This document shows, in pieces, positions 50,743-51,842 of a stretch of DNA of 51,842 nucleotides. How positions within the stretch are numbered: the first letter of the stretch is position 1; every line of letters begins with the position of its first letter. A program made the translations under genes and the position numbers. Below the pieces are notes generated by a model that saw nothing but the letters and a program-made list of their open reading frames with translations, was not told the origin of the DNA and made no database searches. Source of the stretch: Candidatus Cloacimonadota bacterium (GTDB taxonomy: Bacteria > Cloacimonadota > Cloacimonadia > Cloacimonadales > Cloacimonadaceae); the NCBI GenBank assembly GCA_012839325.1, contig DUNQ01000053.1:1-51842 (forward strand), in the 5' to 3' direction.

Positions 50743-51472
50743 GTGTATCGGACTCATTCTAAACACTTTTCCCTATTCCGAGAGCAGTCTAATCCTGAAA
50801 GTTATCACCTGGGAACACGGTCTCATCTCCATCATTGCCAAAGGGATAAGGCGCAAGCAAGGAACGCTGATGCGCTTCGGTGAATATGAATTTCAGCTCT
50901 ATCCACCCAAAGAAGAGGGACTGTATCTGCTGAAAGATCACTCCCTTATCCGCGATTTTAGCACTTACCCCAGCCCTCAAAGCTGGACGGTTGCAGATTG
51001 CGGCTTGGAGCTATTCTCAAAAATCCTCTATCCGCAACCCGATAACAGAGAGTATTATACGCTGATCACCGAATATCTGAAATATCTGCAAAAGACCAAA
51101 CACAATGGCATACTCATCTTTTGGCGCATGTTTTCCCGCTTGCTTAAGATGATGGGCGTGCCGCTAAACCTTTCCACATGTTCTATTTGCAATCAAGAAC
51201 GCGCGCTGATTGCATACAATCCTTCCGGCGAACACATCTGCAATGATTGCAAGATGAATCTACCATTCGAGCATGGCTTTCGCGCGCTTAACCCAAATGC
51301 ACAGAAGATTATCACCCTGCTTCCTCAGATAGGTAATCACTTAAGCGAGATCAAGATAACACAAAAAGACATCACCGAGATCAACGAGCTCTTTCTTTTC
51401 CACTATGCAGCAATGCAAAAACAAAACCTAAAGCTGAAAAGCCTGAATGTTTTGTGTCAGTTTTATCCCTGA
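50735..51472 (+). CDS. recO: DNA repair protein RecO
   Basis: Recombination mediator that works with RecR and RecF to load RecA on SSB-coated DNA. It has an N-terminal OB fold (LILNTFPYSESSLILKVITWEHGLISIIAKGIRR), a helical domain and a zinc finger (CSIC at about 149-152 and CNDC at about 169-172). Length 245 is usual. It overlaps the end of rqcH by 8 bases. Confidence 0.93.
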   Translation: MIKCIGLILNTFPYSESSLILKVITWEHGLISIIAKGIRRKQGTLMRFGEYEFQLYPPKEEGLYLLKDHSLIRDFSTYPSPQSWTVADCGLELFSKILYPQPDNREYYTLITEYLKYLQKTKHNGILIFWRMFSRLLKMMGVPLNLSTCSICNQERALIAYNPSGEHICNDCKMNLPFEHGFRALNPNAQKIITLLPQIGNHLSEIKITQKDITEINELFLFHYAAMQKQNLKLKSLNVLCQFYP

Positions 51473-51842
51473 TTAATCATCTGTCTTTTCCTCATTTTTA
51501 GCAAAATCCATAGCCCTCACCCCCCGCTTCCCTATTGGGTTCTGGTGATGATGTGGTCATGATGTGGTCATAGCCATGAGCACATCATAAGCATTTAATG
51601 AACTGAACCCCATAGGCAAGGCATTGACATACAAATAGTTAGCACGCCTGAAACGGCTCACTCATCAGCCATCGATGGGGATTTCTCGGAAATTGGCTTT
51701 TTTGATGTTTATGAGTATGCAATAAGAGACCTTGTTCATCCTGTGGAAATGCAATTTTGTGTTATGTCTCAAAGGTTGGTGTAAATTCCAACTCCTTGAT
51801 TATGGTTCTATGAGGGCATCGTGCTGACCCCTCGTTCATCAC
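51473..51842. other. Terminal 370-bp intergenic region
   Basis: Holds the third copy of the 94-bp repeat (51527-51620). Beyond it a frame is open from about 51620 to the TAA at 51781-51783 (about 53 codons, encoding IDGDFSEIGFFDVYEYAIRD in its middle) but has no ATG near its beginning and no ribosome site; it may be a gene remnant. A small GTTGG/CCAAC hairpin lies at 51775-51792. No terminator for recO is visible. Confidence 0.45.
51527..51620 (+). repeat. 94-bp nested palindromic repeat, copy 3
   Basis: Begins CTTCCCTATTGGGTTCTG and ends CTGAACCCCATAGGCAAG, with inner ATGATGTGGTCATG repeated in part as ATGTGGTCAT. It has the same length as the other two copies and is in the opposite orientation to them. 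The right inner arm has decayed (CATGAGCACATCAT). It lies 54 bases after recO. Confidence 0.85.

Noticed and set aside
51770-51842. CRISPR repeat or array at the window edge
   Set aside because: Only one short hairpin is present (GTTGG/CCAAC); no second unit of similar sequence and no cas gene.

Overview
The window is about 51.8 kb of densely packed bacterial chromosome, with 40 protein-coding genes and no rRNA, tRNA, CRISPR array or intact transposon that I can see. The best fit is an anaerobe of the FCB group, most likely Cloacimonadota (Cloacimonas-like). This is inference, resting on: a large C25 (gingipain-type) peptidase ending in a YPNPFNP-type FlgD/Por-sorting domain, a lysine-type 306-residue phosphoglycerate dehydrogenase of the kind found in Bacteroides, long TPR proteins, moderately AT-rich DNA, and amino-acid-type flavin/Fe-S dehydrogenases. 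Most genes sit in long operons with ATGA or TAATG overlaps.

Layout. 132-1052: serA with its own promoter and terminator. 1184-11006 (minus): a seven-gene operon for a TPR protein, a beta-barrel protein, a six-helix membrane protein, a YibQ-type deacetylase, UppP, HolA and MalQ; envelope genes lead and housekeeping genes follow. 11073-14293 (minus): two-subunit flavin/Fe-S dehydrogenase with a palindrome at its predicted start site. 14773-16433 (minus): thiol/redox operon (glutaredoxin, MarR regulator, OsmC peroxidase, thioredoxin-like lipoprotein) with an operator-like palindrome. 16685-18019: radA. 18012-21950 (minus): pyrB-pyrC-pyrK-pyrD. 22252-24292: TPR lipoprotein and an EamA exporter. 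24289-31354 (minus): C25 peptidase, sirtuin and a cyclase-ATPase-TPR signalling protein, all joined by 4-base overlaps. 31972-36487: TolC-MacA-MacB type efflux pump. 36584-46212: a TerB/FHA-like ABCG transporter, a lipoprotein, and an operon of four membrane proteins (the first with a DUF6754-like domain) followed by an acyl-ACP-synthetase-like ligase and a class II aldolase. 46310-48310: htpG behind a near-perfect CIRCE operator. 48377-51472: coiled-coil membrane protein, rqcH and recO.

Three intergenic gaps (14577-14670, 31658-31751, 51527-51620) each hold a copy of the same 94-bp nested palindrome. It looks like an undescribed dispersed repeat family of this genome. The most promising uncharacterised system is the membrane operon at 40752-44000, where two of the four proteins appear to carry the same fold.
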